From contig OY754468.1 of NCBI GenBank assembly GCA_963575645.1, positions 2,604,001-2,668,000 on the forward strand: a stretch of DNA of 64,000 nt. Reading direction: 5' to 3'. This document shows positions 21,572-32,220 of the stretch, piece after piece. The position numbers and the translations under genes are program-made. This stretch comes from Xanthostigma xanthostigma (taxonomy: Eukaryota > Arthropoda > Insecta > Raphidioptera > Raphidiidae). Each line of letters begins with the position of its first letter. The stretch's first letter is position 1. Below the pieces are notes generated by a model that was given only the letters and a program-made list of their open reading frames with translations, was not told where the DNA came from and made no database searches.

Positions 21572-21918
21572 TATCTTCACGTGGGCACTTGAACAAACGC
21601 CCACATGGCGTCATTCTGCCAGACAACAGACACGTTTTGCTCTGTGTTTAATGTTTATATTCGAACCGTCACTGCGCGTGCACCAGATCCATCCACAAAA
21701 CACGCTTGAAAAATAGTCTCGTGTGAAGCGAGCACTTAACAGCAATCAAGAAAACTAGCGCTAGAAAACTAGTAGGCAAATCTAGCAAGGAATCTAGCAG
21801 CGTTTCTAGCCTCGTGTGCAGAGGCCTTTATACTTCGCAATGCAAAATATTTGGTATCGAGTAGAGTTTCTGGTATCTCGATCATTTTTATTTTTCAAGG
21901 CACGAGAATTCTTGACCA

Positions 21919-22548
21919 GGACACGTCGCACGTTGAAAACAATAGTGACACTATATAAAAAAGTTAACTTTTCATCTTTTGTAAGATTCATGTTTTACTG
22001 CAAAAGTGTCACTATACGAAAATTTTCGATTGCTCATAAACCCACTTACTTCCGCTAGACTGAGCTAGTGTCACTTTATACTTTGAAAGAATTGCCCATG
22101 GTCATGACTGATATAACGACACTATTTTGATTGTGTCAAAGCAGTTGTTTGGTACACACGTCGCTGTAAGTGAAAAAGTGACACATTTTGTTAAACGACA
22201 GTTTACTGATTACAGTTGCTACAAAAATTAATGCAAGTAAGTAAATACATAAAATGACACATTTTGTTTAGTGACACTTTTTGCAGTTGAAGTCTCCAAT
22301 TTACTGATTATAGGTTATGACAACAATGACACTAAACAAAAAATTATTGTAAAAAGGTCTTTTTTTTAATAACTTTATTTTTAACATTAAAACAATAATA
22401 AATTGTGTCATTATTAACAAAAGAATCTCTTTAAGCAGTATTTTAATAGTAACTTTTTTAGGACAAAACAATAATATTAAAACTAAAAAATGCTCTACTG
22501 TAAAATGTCATTTTTTACATAATGCCACTTTTGTTTTCAACGTGCGAC
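21919..22548. mobile_element. Inverted-repeat element (ACGTCGCACGTTGAAAAC)
   Basis: Left terminus ACGTCGCACGTTGAAAACAA, right terminus TTGTTTTCAACGTGCGACGT, exact over 20 bases. The interior is rich in AGTGACAC/TGTCACT words (at least eight occurrences in both orientations). 630 bp, no transposase. Superfamily not assigned. Confidence 0.75.
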
Positions 22549-22705
22549 GTGCTAATCGTGGTAATCCACGCATTTTCAAATTAATACGTCTATCTGATAT
22601 GATTTCTACATGCAAATTTTGAACCCCCGTTATCCCTTTTTTGGGGTTGAATTTTCAAAAATCTGTTCTTAACGGATGCCTACGTCGTAATGACTATCTG
22701 TATGC

Positions 22706-22950
22706 TGTAACAATTATTATTATTTTATTTAACATATTAACGTAAGTTTGTAACATGAATATCATTTAATTCAACATATTTATTAACGTAAGTTTGTAAC
22801 ATGAATATTATTTAATTCAACATATTTATTAATTTTAAGTTTTTTTTTGACGTGAACACTACTTCCTAGTTCATACGCTCCGCTGCCATCTTGTCTCTGT
22901 TTGTCTACATGACCATCAGGGTACACCAGTGGCGGTGTGGCTTTTTAAGA
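22706..22950 (+). repeat. Dispersed repeat with 50-bp internal duplication, copy 1
   Basis: AACATATTTATTAACGTAAG with TTTGTAACATGAATATTATTT is repeated two to three times at ~52-bp spacing. It is followed by ACTTCCTAGTTCATACGCTCC and the TGGCTTTTTAAGACGTGGTG block. The copy at 60959-61205 matches throughout. Together with 22951-23041 it may be the 5' part of a Helitron read on the minus strand. Confidence 0.65.
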
Positions 22951-23041
22951 CGTGGTGTTACAATGCCAAATTTTAGCCCAACCCATCCAGCGGTTTGATA
23001 GATCAGTCAGTCAATCACGGTTCCCTTTTATATATTTAGAC
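22951..23041 (-). mobile_element. Helitron 5'-end fragment, minus strand
   Basis: Read on the minus strand from about 23040: TCTAAATATATAAAAGGGAAC, then GTGATTGACTGACTGATC and the TGGATGGGTTGGGC block, a common lepidopteran Helitron 5' end. The hAT MITE at 23042 is inserted into this end, duplicating ATTTAGAC. Confidence 0.6.
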
Positions 23042-23560
23042 GAGTGATGTGCCGGATATCCGCATCCGTATCCGCGGATATCCGAGGGAGAAGAAAGATC
23101 CGTATCCGTTAGTTTTTGGCGGATCTTTTACCTTATTAATTTTCAATTCATAGATGAAATTTTTTATATATAGGTGATTAAGTAATAATGAAAACCTGTT
23201 AAATTCCATTCAGATTATTTTTTATTTTTTTAAATCGTATTTGGCACCTTTATATTGCAAACATTTATCGTAGTGAGTACCATACTAATAGTACAAAATA
23301 GTACTAAATCAACTATCTTTATAATGAGATATTGCACATCGATCTTTGGAAAGAGACAATTTGTTATGAGAGTTAACTCTTAAAGAGGTCAATAACTTTT
23401 TCCCATAACAGATAGTCTCTTTCCAAAGGTCGATGTGCAATATTTACCGCCGCGTACTCTAAGAAAGTTAAGATTCATATCCGCGGATCTTGAAACCAAA
23501 AATTCGTATTCAGATCCGTATCCGCGGATATACATTTTTAACGATCCCACACATCACTAA
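23042..23560 (+). mobile_element. hAT-type MITE (TAGTGATGTGCCGG family), copy 3
   Basis: Left GAGTGATGTGCCGGATAT, right CCACACATCACTAA. Flanked by ATTTAGAC at 23034-23041 and 23561-23568, a perfect 8-bp duplication. The interior matches copies 2 and 4, including the central palindrome. Terminal bases have drifted (first T to G, GG to CA on the right), so the copy is probably immobile. Confidence 0.88.
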
Positions 23561-23972
23561 ATTTAGACTAACAGCATGTAAAATGTAATGTGTTTATGGT
23601 TTAAATTTATGACACAAGATGTCGTATCGTTTCATGTCAACTTGCTTATGCCTAAATCCGGCACTGATCTGTCGTAGTTATGAGCCAGTCGGAGCAACAA
23701 CGAAATAGAAGAATAGCTGACGATCGATTTCGGGATTGATGGAATTGGGGGCAACATTTTCAATAGTATTTCTTTGAGCCTTGAGGTTATGCATTGAGGA
23801 TTATTGCTTTAAAGATACGAAGATGAATGCAATACGTTTCTAGATATGAAAATATCTCAAAGCAGGTAACGGAAAATATGAATATTATTAGAATCTACAG
23901 TAAATAAACCGAGCCCCGCTCGCAGGCACGTAGGATGCCGTCCCATTTACCTAGGACCTAGGTTCGCGAGCT
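23561..23972. other. No recognisable gene
   Basis: Unassigned. A GC-richer segment at 23910-23965 (GAGCCCCGCTCGCAGGCACG) has a short CCTAGGACCTAGG direct and palindromic repeat. Confidence 0.4.
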
Positions 23973-24180
23973 GCTGCTATTGCACATACCGCTAAATTAG
24001 CGGGATGTGCTTTATTATCGCTTTGTGCGTCAGAGCTGACTTTAGTTCATATAAGAAGTTATATCTAAGTTAATTTAACACGAAATCCATTCAAATTGAA
24101 GCTTTTTGAAAAGAGGAGATTCTGATCTATAAAACAAAACCATTTTTAAATCAATTTGAGTTCATATAAATACTATTTTT
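23973..24180 (+). repeat. Dispersed repeat with terminal hairpin, copy 1
   Basis: It begins with GCACATACCGCTA, a 3-base loop and TAGCGGGATGTGC, and is followed by some 180 bases that match 58679-58880 closely (GCTTTGTGCGTCAGAGCTG, CCATTCAAATTGAAGC). In copy 2 the hairpin is perfect. Type unknown. Confidence 0.7.
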
Positions 24181-24254
24181 GAACTCTTAACACAAATGAA
24201 ATTCATCAGTTATGCCCATATTCACCGAACACTATTAAAGATAGAAGTTACTAA

Positions 24255-24771
24255 TCTACACTAATATATAAAGCTGACGAGTTTGTTTGTTTGGTTGAAC
24301 GCGCTAATCTCAGGGACTACTGGTTCGAATTGAAAAAAAAATTTTTGTTGGATAGCCCATTTATCGAGGAAGACTGTAGGCTATATTATATCACGCTACG
24401 ACCAATAGAAGCAGAGCATCAATGAAAAATGTTGCAAAATGTACCTCAAAATTAGCGTCTGTTCAGGTGAAATGCCGTAACTAAATATTCCAATATTAAC
24501 GTCGTACATTCACAAGACCGGCTAGCTCAGTCGGTAGAGCACGCGACTCTTAATATCAGAGTCGTGGGTTCAAGCCCCACGTTGGGCGAATTTATTTAAA
24601 ATTTTCTACATTACTTTCTTACATTTAAATTTATTTTAATTTTATTTACGACTAATTAAAATTAAATAAATCTAATTAATAGCTCATTTGAAAACTGTTA
24701 CAAACTAAGACAAATGTGCGTACACATGTCCCTCCCTTCCCCATTCGGGTGAAACCGGGCGGGACCGCTAG
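24255..24771 (+). mobile_element. Non-autonomous Helitron, family A copy 4
   Basis: It starts TCTACACTAATATATAAAGC after an A and ends GTGAAACCGGGCGGGACCGCTAG before T. At 517 bp it is the shortest copy, and part of the region between the tRNA block and the 3' end is deleted. The 3' hairpin has lost its left half (CATTCGGGTGAAACC). Confidence 0.88.
24516..24588 (+). pseudogene. tRNA-Lys(CTT)-like sequence, best preserved acceptor and T-arm
   Basis: 73 bases. The acceptor GACCGGC pairs with GTTGGGC except at position 2. D-arm and T-arm are normal and the loop is CTCTTAA (CTT). The anticodon stem CGCGA / TATCA pairs at two of five positions, the same defect as in its sisters. Internal A and B boxes are intact, so RNA polymerase III transcription is conceivable, but a working tRNA is not expected. 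Confidence 0.75.
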
Positions 24772-25360
24772 TGATCACATAAATTGAACAAATCTAGCAC
24801 GATTCAGTAGGTGCCATGAAAGTTGTGTATCGGTTCTGTTGCAGGGTTAAGCCATGCCACATTTAACAAGTTGATGCTTTCCTAAGTGAAGTGGAATTGA
24901 CTATTACACACCATATTACACTCAAATTTTGTAACCTGAGTTTAGTTCACTGCCGTGACAACGATCTGTCAGAGCGCCACGTCTGTTTTCATTAAAAGTG
25001 TTGCCAGCGAGATAGATACTAGACGAAATTTTTCTCGACGAGAAATGTCGAGCCGCATTGTGGAATTTTTCGTGTCTCAAATTCCAAGACGAGAATAATA
25101 ATAATAATAATAATATGATTTTGTATCTTGTGACAAATGGTTATAGAATTTAACACAGTTATATGTATAGTGCTCCTTTTTCAAAAGTAGTTAAAGAGTG
25201 ATCCGGCACCCGAAAGTCGCTGTTTCCTCTAGTATTTTGTGCATGTAGCATTTGATGACAAGCAAAATATTTAAAATGTTCTTTTATAAAACAAACACTC
25301 GTAAATAGTGTTGCGGAGACAAGAAACGGGTTTCGAGAAATTTCGATAAAATTGTGACAT
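24772..25360. other. No recognisable gene; (AAT)n tract
   Basis: Unassigned apart from an (AAT)n run at about 25096-25116, which could be the tail of a LINE read on the minus or plus strand. No reverse transcriptase sequence lies beside it. Confidence 0.4.
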
Positions 25361-25508
25361 ATACAGTGTGAGTCAGACCACCCGTACCGGTCGTTTTTTT
25401 TCGAGAACGAGTCGTAGAGAGTTGTGTCAAAAATCTGTATTATAAAAGCCCTAATGAAGAATCGAATGGTGATATTTTTTTCCCCCGGAAAGGTCGGCTT
25501 CCGTATAA

Positions 25509-26004
25509 CAGTGTAACCTCTTTATAACGAATCTTAAGGGACCGAGCATTTTTTTCGTTATAAAGAGTTTTCGTTATATGGAGGGAAGAAAGAAAAATAA
25601 CCAAATTTCACCTAATTAATTTATTCCAAACACAGATAGTCTGTTAACTTTGGCTGACGTTTTTTTACTATGTCAATATTTGTTTTGTATTTATTAAGTA
25701 TCTTATGCATGTCTTGGAATGTGGTGGAATCATCTTCATTAAACAATAGGAATTTTTCGATCAGTTTGTCGGCATCAAGTGCTTGTTGAATAGTTGGTGA
25801 TGATTCAGAATTGTCCTCTTTACGTCTGTAAATATTTGCTGACGCCTAAATATGAACATATTTCTTCGTAATAGAGAATGGCTGTTGCGCTATAAAGAGG
25901 GTATTGATGTATGGGCTTTAAGCTAAACCAACCAAATTGTAAAAATTTCTACGTTATAGGGAGTTTTTCGTTATAACGAAGGACGTTATAAAGAGGTTAC
26001 ACTG
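25509..26004 (-). mobile_element. pogo/Tigger-type element with transposase tail
   Basis: Termini CAGTGTAACCTCTTTATAACG and the complement at 25984-26004, with TA on the right and near the left. The element retains a readable transposase C-terminus on the minus strand. At 496 bp most of the transposase is deleted. It is inserted in the left arm of the fold-back element; the right arm (26575-26600) shows the uninterrupted sequence. Confidence 0.85.
25621..25845 (-). pseudogene. pogo/Tigger transposase C-terminal tail
   Basis: 75 codons on the minus strand end at TAA (25621-25623): ASANIYRRKEDNSESSP, then TTFQDMHKILNKYKTNIDI and VKKRQPKLTDYL. The acidic stretch followed by a basic 'KK.QPK.TDY' end is what Tigger/jerky-type transposases show after the DDE domain. 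A TAG sits just upstream (25846-25848), and the CENPB and DDE domains are missing, so it is a remnant. Family assignment relies on the tail and on the termini together. Confidence 0.65.
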
Positions 26005-26735
26005 TAGTTTGCTCCAGAATGTTCAGAATTCCGGATAGGTCGAAAGTGGTATTGTTGAAAAGATCTTTAAAAAATAAGCAAGTTTTGTAGGACATTTTTT
26101 TTTTTACTGCCACCCCTGATAAGTAATATTCGTTTTGAAATTATTAAATTAGCATGTCATAATAACAAACTTAATTTTAAATGTCGGCATTTAAAATCTA
26201 GTTACCTAATTAAACAATGTCACAAATGTTTAAACTGTCTTTCATAAACCTACTTCTAAACACTGCAGAGCTCTTTTAGATATGTTATGAGTACCTGGAA
26301 GTATTTTCCGACAAAAAAAAACAATTTCAATTATTGAAAACTTATTGTGGCATTTATTATTGTTTAATTAGGGAACTAGATTTTAAATGCCAACTTTTAA
26401 ATTTAATTTATTATTATGACATGTTAGTTTAAAAATTTCAAACGAATATTACTTAACGGGGATGGCAGTAAAAAAAAAATGTCCTACAAAACTTGCTTAT
26501 ATTTTTAAAGATCTTTTCAACAATACCACTTTCGACCTATCGTGCCATTTAATATTCCGGAGTTCTGAACATTCTGGAGCAAACTAATAGGGAAGCCGAC
26601 CTTTCCAGGGGAAAAAAATATCACCATTCGATTCTTCATTAGGGCTTTTATAACACAAATTTTTGACACAACTCTCTACGACTAACCGTTTTCGAAAAAA
26701 ACGACCGGTACGGATGGTCTGACTCATCCTGTATA

Positions 26736-27713
26736 AGCATATAGTTGTCACCTTACCGCGTACCCCGCAAAAGTGTCTACTCAATCACCTTAATAAAACT
26801 GAAAAAAACACTCAATTTAGAAATTATAACGTTTGAAAGAAAAAAAAATACGTGTGGCCCTCGGGGACTGCCGCGGTAAAGCTATTGCATATTCTTTTAA
26901 GGTCTTTAAGTTTTTCTTCTCTATAAAACGAAAATAGCTAGGTATAAATAATAAGGTATAAATAGTGTAATTACACACCAAAACAATTATTCATTCAAAA
27001 AATTTGAACAAAAAGAACGATATTAAGAGTTTGATCATAGAATTTCGCGCGATGTACATTTATATAGATATAATATCATATATACTTTCTCTGCACATAA
27101 ACTAAATAATTTAGCTTATTTTTATAGCAGTAGGTATTATATATAAATTCAAAAAAAATTCAAAAAAAAAATACTTCATTTGTGATAATAATAAAATGTA
27201 TGTATATAGAGTACTCACTCATTTTCTTTCACTATTTTTTTATCACTTTCTTCATTAATGAATGCACTTTGTTTATTCATATTTAAAACACTTTATACAC
27301 AAATAAAGATAGAATCAGTTATGAGCAGTTACGCACACAAACACCGTGCCGAAGTCTGCCGAACTGAAACGACGTTAGACGATGCACGGCTTTCAACGCC
27401 GCACCGCTGTGCCGGTCGGAGTGGGGGGTGTTAGGTTTTTTTTTTCGTTACGGAATTTCTTGATTCGGTCGCCGCGCTCAAAGCCCGTGATAGAAGCTAT
27501 GCAATAGCTTAAAAACATTTCTGCCAAAAATGACTGGAATACAACAAACTGCCATTGAATTTTAATGGGGTAGAGGATAATTTGATTAATAAACTCAAAG
27601 TATTATCTACAAATCATCGATAATCGCGTAAGCGTGTAATTAAACGTATTGAAAGGGTTGAACAAATAAAGAGAAATTACCTACCCTTCTTTGCACAAAT
27701 AAAATAATACGGA
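26736..27713. other. No clear gene; possible diverged inverted pair
   Basis: TGCCGCGGTAAAGCTATTGC (26868-26887) and GAAGCTATGCAATAGC (27492-27508) are an imperfect inverted pair about 620 bases apart. Between them lies AT-rich DNA followed by a GC-rich patch at 27340-27425. They may be termini of one element. No protein domain. Confidence 0.35.
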
Positions 27714-27887
27714 ATGGCAGAATTGGAGAAAGTATTAGAACAGAACGTTAAGAGGAAAAGAAAGTCAAGACGAATGGTCGAAGTTAGCGATGTGGATAAA
27801 AAAAAACGGTGTGCACTGGACGATGTCAGAACTGCAGAAGAAATGGAGAATAAGAGAAATGAGATTGCTAGGGATATGTCGAAGTAA
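27714..27887 (+). CDS. 57-codon basic open frame, function unknown
   Basis: From ATG at 27714 to TAA at 27885 it encodes a charged peptide with a basic cluster (VKRKRKSRRM, a possible nuclear localisation signal), and heptad-like charged sequence after it (EEMENKRNEIARDM). It may be an exon remnant or transposon protein fragment. I do not recognise a family, no splice sites were established, and it could be fortuitous. Confidence 0.2.
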   Translation: MAELEKVLEQNVKRKRKSRRMVEVSDVDKKKRCALDDVRTAEEMENKRNEIARDMSK

Positions 27888-28581
27888 ACGCAACCAGTCA
27901 AGACAGATGGCGGTAAAAACGGGCAACACAAATACAGTGGGGTTCCGGTGATTTGAACGAACCTCTATATATATATTAATATATATATGAATAATGTATG
28001 CGAAGAAAAAGTTTCGGAGAACATAATATAGGGTGACCGGTAATTGCTCGTATTTCTCTCGGGAGAAGAGACTATGACTAATTTGGAATGATTTAACCTT
28101 ATCACTTGGGGGTCGGAAATGCGCCATTTTTTATGATAATGGTACTTCAGTGAAGACTTTTTATTTTATTTTTTTTTTAAACACTACAAGTAAATTTCGT
28201 TGTTTTTAGCTTTATAGGAAGGTTGACCGATATGTAAGCTATCAGATCATGGAAAAATGCAAGTCAATAAGTGAGTTTTCTTTTTTAATTTTTAACTCCC
28301 AAAATTCGGATTTTTGCATAAAGCAGTCTGAAGTAGATTTTCTCGAAAATGACGCATTTCCGACCCCCAAGTGAAGAATTTTAATTTTATTATTTTTATT
28401 TAATGTCGGTTTTAACACACAACATAAAATCTAACAGTAAAGTTCGTGGTTTTTAGCTTTACGAAGGTTAACCAAGTAGTAAGCTATCATGATCATGGAA
28501 AAATTCAAGCCAAAAAGTGAAAATATTTTTTTTTTTATTTTTAACTGCCAAAATTCGTATTTTTGTAAAAAGAAGACTTAA

Positions 28582-29482
28582 GGACGTAGTCCTATGTTCA
28601 GGCTCGTTTTCAACCGTTATTTCAGAATTTTTTTTTAATATCAAATTAATGTACGATGTTTTCAATTTTGTTACATGTTTTTACTGACATCGTAAACTAC
28701 GAAAAAAAATTTTTTTTGCTTAATTTTACGCAATTTTATAATTGTTTTTTTAACCTAAAGTAGACAACTTTAAATGGAGGTAGGTGGGTAGCGCGGGTGA
28801 TAACGTCACTTGGAGTCAACTGAATTATAAAAATTAAATTGGTTATTGTTTCGTAGACTTGTGGCTCTATCCCGTACTAGAAATAAACATTTTTATTGAT
28901 AAATAACAAAATGGCGGGTTTTAGAAAAAAAACAACGAGAAAATAGTGACTTTTTCGTTGAAAATCGGTTAAAAAAATAGAAATAATTTTTATAATTAAG
29001 TAATTCTAGTACTGGACGGAGCTATTGTTGTGTAGAATACCCTGTGCAAAACTGAAAGCAATCGGTTGTATACAATTGTTTCAATCACCCGCGCCGCTTA
29101 GAAAAACGTAGTTTTGAGAAAAACGCGTTTAAAGTTTTAATTTCAGATTTCTTACAAAAAAATAAAAACGAATATTTACACTAATCAGCTATGCCTGGTG
29201 TATAGTAAACCTTCCGTTTCTTCAAAGACATCGTTTTCTGCTAATTTGTTTGCTCTACTCTGCGAGAGTATAAGGGTAACGTGATAACAATTGAGAGGTA
29301 AGAGCAGGTAAGAGTCTTACCGTAAGACCGTTGCTGCTCTCGACTATATGCTATAGCTTTGCAAATATTCAATATTTCGGTCTAAAATTTTTACAGTATT
29401 TTCTCAATATATTATATTACTTACCAAAAATGTAAAAAAAAATAAATTCGTTTTTTCAAAACCCGAACACCAGACTACGTCC
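28582..29482. mobile_element. piggyBac-like MITE flanked by TTAA
   Basis: The termini GGACGTAGTCCTATGTTC and GAACACCAGACTACGTCC are inverted (10 exact bases, then a related stretch). Both are bounded by TTAA (28578-28581, 29483-29486), the hallmark target duplication of piggyBac elements. 901 bp, no transposase frame. It is nested in the fold-back element, so it is younger than that host copy. Confidence 0.75.
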
Positions 29483-29629
29483 TTAACCGTTTTAGTGCTA
29501 AGCAGTTTTGGCAAAAATAAATGAAAATTGCTATTATAAACATATTGATTAATTTAGAGGAAAAATAATGGTGTCAAATAAACCACTCTAATTTAGACAA
29601 TAATATCAATCAATTTTATTAAAAACACA

Positions 29630-29720
29630 CTGAAACTCGCAGCGCTTTTGCGCTGCGCCGCAATTTTCGATACAAACGATCGCAGCGCTTTTGCGCCGCG
29701 TAGCATTCTAACGGTTAAGT
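29630..29720. repeat. Short GC-rich direct repeat
   Basis: CGCAGCGCTTTTGCGC occurs at about 29638 and again at 29680, with GCCGCAATTTTCG between, inside the long inverted-repeat element. Meaning unknown. Confidence 0.6.
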
Positions 29721-29838
29721 AGATTTTTTCGAAAATGACGCATTTCCGAACCCCAAGTGATAGAGGTTAAATCATTTCAAATTAGTCATAGTTTCTTCTT
29801 CCGAGAGAAAAACTAGCAATCAATTACCGGTCACCCTG

Positions 29839-30471
29839 TATACAGATTGTCTTAGACACGATTCACCACATATGTAGCCGTTTCTTAATTATTTTTGAAG
29901 ATAATCCCATCAAAGTTTGTATACTTAGAGCTAATGGCCTTGCTGCCGAAGCCTCATAATACTATATAAAAAAAAAAAGTTTGTATATTCGTAAATGGGA
30001 ATCAAAACCATTTACAATACTAGTTTCATTTCTATAATGTGTACTGTAAAATAGACAGTCTATTTAAATAAGACCATAGAAATCGCTTTACAAAACTGTC
30101 TTACAAAACGAATAGAATAATATACAACAGTACACCATCATGAGAGAAAAAACAACGTTATAGCACTTATCTCTTCAGCGTATGCGCCGATTTATCCCCT
30201 AAACAATAGAGCTCTTCATATTTACATGTCAAACATCTTACTATAAAATTTAGTTTCAATACACGTAGCCGTTCTGACTCAGGAAATATCAAAAAGATTT
30301 TTTTGCGTAAAATTTTGACTCGGAGAGTTGGAATGGTAGAAGAAAATATTGTAGACTATAGACGCTCGAGAACTAAGGTCAACAGCGTCAACCACTTTTC
30401 CTCTAATACCAGCGCGTCAGCACATGCGAGCTGTCACGTGGTGCAATTCATTCCCCAAGGTCATCCACATA
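29839..30471. other. No recognisable gene
   Basis: AT-rich sequence. A 65-codon frame at 30303-30500 runs into the next MITE and has no domain. Confidence 0.45.
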
Positions 30472-31041
30472 CAGTATGTAAACACGTAAGGTGCACATAG
30501 GGAAATTAGCATTGGGAAAAAATACTTGGATCAGAGTTAGCATTAATTGTTATTTCTATTGAATTATCGTTGTAATCTTGAGGATTTCTATTTTATTTTG
30601 ATTCATTTTTATTTTACTTGGCTTTTTTAATAATAAAAAGCTCTTATATAAATCATTATTTTAATTTTTTCTACAAAAAAAAACAAAAAAAAAAACAACT
30701 CCATCTGTTTGGAAACATTTCATTCAAAAATTGTCTGACTGGTATGACGTATGCGCGTTGGTAAATCAGTGACCCAATGTCGTTAGGTTCAACACGAATA
30801 GGCGGAGATATTTGATCTCGCACCATATTTAAGTATTTTTGGGAATTTAATGTCCCATTAATAATAAAAAATTCCGATTATGTTGTAATCATTTGAATAT
30901 TTTTTTCGGTAGTATACACATTCATTTTGCAAAAGAATATTATCTGTCAAATTGAAAAACAAGATTTCAAGGCTCACTCTGATCCAGTCATTTTTTCCCA
31001 ATGTTAATTTCCCTATGTGCACCTTACGTGTTTACATACTG
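30472..31041 (+). mobile_element. TA-flanked mariner-type MITE, copy A
   Basis: Termini CAGTATGTAAACACGTAAGG and the exact complement at the right, each bordered by TA. The inverted repeat extends at least 35 bases, into CACATAGGGAAATTA. The interior is AT-rich. 570 bp, non-coding. Confidence 0.88.
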
Positions 31042-31376
31042 TATAACGCAAGCAACAATACTCGAAGATCTTTGCCTTTTTATCGATAAATCATTTTTTA
31101 GACGCTTAAATAAGAGATCAAAACAGGTCTTCTACTGTTCTTTAAAAGCCGTGAATGGTCTGTTCTCAACTGTACTTAAGGATGAACTGGATTATGCTTT
31201 TTATCTTCAAATGAAGTTTAGGTTGCCGGCGGTTCAGACAATATGTTGACTAAGTCCATTGATGTACAAAATGTTTTTTTAACAATCATTTAAACGGACA
31301 TCATTACATCTACTTAAAATGTTTGTGAACATGCTTTTTTTCATCAAAGGATGTAAAAACAGATTTTAATTTTATA
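31042..31376. other. Unique segment between two inverted MITEs
   Basis: About 330 bases with a 60-codon plus-strand frame (31070-31249, containing FFRRLNKRSKQVFYCSLK) that ends in TGA. I do not recognise it. Its position between inverted copies A and B resembles a composite arrangement, but the segment may simply be the original locus. Confidence 0.4.
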
Positions 31377-31931
31377 CAGTATGTAAACACGTAAGGTGCA
31401 CATAGGGAAATTAACATTGGGAAAAAATTCCTGGATCAGAGTGAGCCTTGAAATCTTGTTTTTCAATTTGACAGATAATATTCTTTTGCAAAATGAATGT
31501 GTATACTACCGAAGAAAATATTCAAATGATTGCAACATAATCGGAATTTTTTTTTATAAATGGAACATTAAATTCCCAAAAATACTTAAATATGGTGCGA
31601 GATCAAATATATCCGCCTATAGGGTCACTGATTTATCAACGCGCATACGTCATACCAGTCAGACAATTTTTGAATGAAATGTTTCCAAACAAATGGAGTT
31701 GTTTTTTTTGTTTTATTTTTGTACAAAAAAATTAAAATAATGATTTATAAGAGCTTTTTATTATTAAAAAAGCCAAGCAAAATAAAAATAAATCAAAATA
31801 AAATAGAAATCCTTAAGATTACCACGATAATTCAATAGAAATAACAATTAATGCAGTCATGGCTAACTCTGATCCAAGTATTTTTTCCCAATGCTAATTT
31901 CCCTATGTGCACCTTACGTGTTTACATACTG
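31377..31931 (-). mobile_element. TA-flanked mariner-type MITE, copy B (inverted)
   Basis: Same termini as copy A and same interior in reverse orientation (for example CAGAGTGAGCCTTGAAATC matches the complement near 30970). 555 bp. TA on both sides. Confidence 0.88.
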
Positions 31932-31933
31932 TA

Positions 31934-32220
31934 TAGACCAGTTAAATGACGAGCTCAGATTCTACTAATTGGAAAAATAGAAGAACTTTTCCATGGTTAC
32001 AATATTGAATTTTGACAAGATAGTATCTTGTCAAAATTCAATCTTGAAGATACAAGCAAAAAACCGATGAAACACAGTTTTTACCAAGTTCCAGTCATCG
32101 CAAAAGATGAAATTTTGACAGATTGTGTATCACACTTATATAAATGTTTCCTGAAATTCGCACCCTTTTGCGAGTTTGTGGAAATGTTTAGGGTCAAACC
32201 ATATTCATTTTACTGGTCTA
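31934..32220. mobile_element. Small TA-flanked MITE abutting copy B
   Basis: Left TAGACCAGTTAAATGA and right TCATTTTACTGGTCTA are inverted, bounded by TA on each side; the left TA is shared with copy B. A perfect inner hairpin, TTGAATTTTGACAAGATA and complement, lies at 31995-32043. 287 bp, different family from A and B. Confidence 0.75.

Larger units (their letters stand above)
20619..21824. mobile_element. Inverted-repeat element (CCGCTGCACACGAGGCTAG) split by a LINE
   Basis: Left end CCGCTGCACACGAGGCTAG; right end CTAGCCTCGTGTGCAGAGG. Numerous GCTAG motifs occur near both ends. Removing the LINE at 20810-21571 leaves an element of about 430 bp, in the MITE range. No clear target duplication. 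One further end occurs at 12005-12100 and one at 19050. Confidence 0.65.
25361..26735. mobile_element. Long fold-back element interrupted by a pogo MITE
   Basis: The outer arms 25361-25508 plus 26005-26200 are mirrored by 26400-26735. Examples are GTGAGTCAGACCACCCGTACC and its complement, and AGGTCGAAAGTGGTATTG and its complement. The ends read TATACAG..GTCAGAC on both sides. Arms exceed 300 bases once the pogo insert is removed. No protein is encoded by the fold-back itself; an open frame at 26584-26784 lies only in the arm. Confidence 0.8.
28029..29838. mobile_element. Long inverted-repeat element (AGGGTGACCGGTAATTG)
   Basis: Left end GGGTGACCGGTAATTGC and right end CAATTACCGGTCACCC, next to TA-rich flanks. 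The terminal arms extend about 110 bases (GCATTTCCGACCCCCAAGTGA and complement). GACGCATTTCCGACCCC occurs a further time at 28347. A TTAA-flanked element is nested inside. About 900 bp of it is its own sequence and none is coding. Confidence 0.75.

Noticed and set aside
28029..29838. Autonomous transposon with transposase
   Set aside because: No long frame on either strand after removal of the nested TTAA-flanked MITE.
31042..31249. Host exon between inverted MITEs
   Set aside because: No similarity that I recognise and no clear splice sites.
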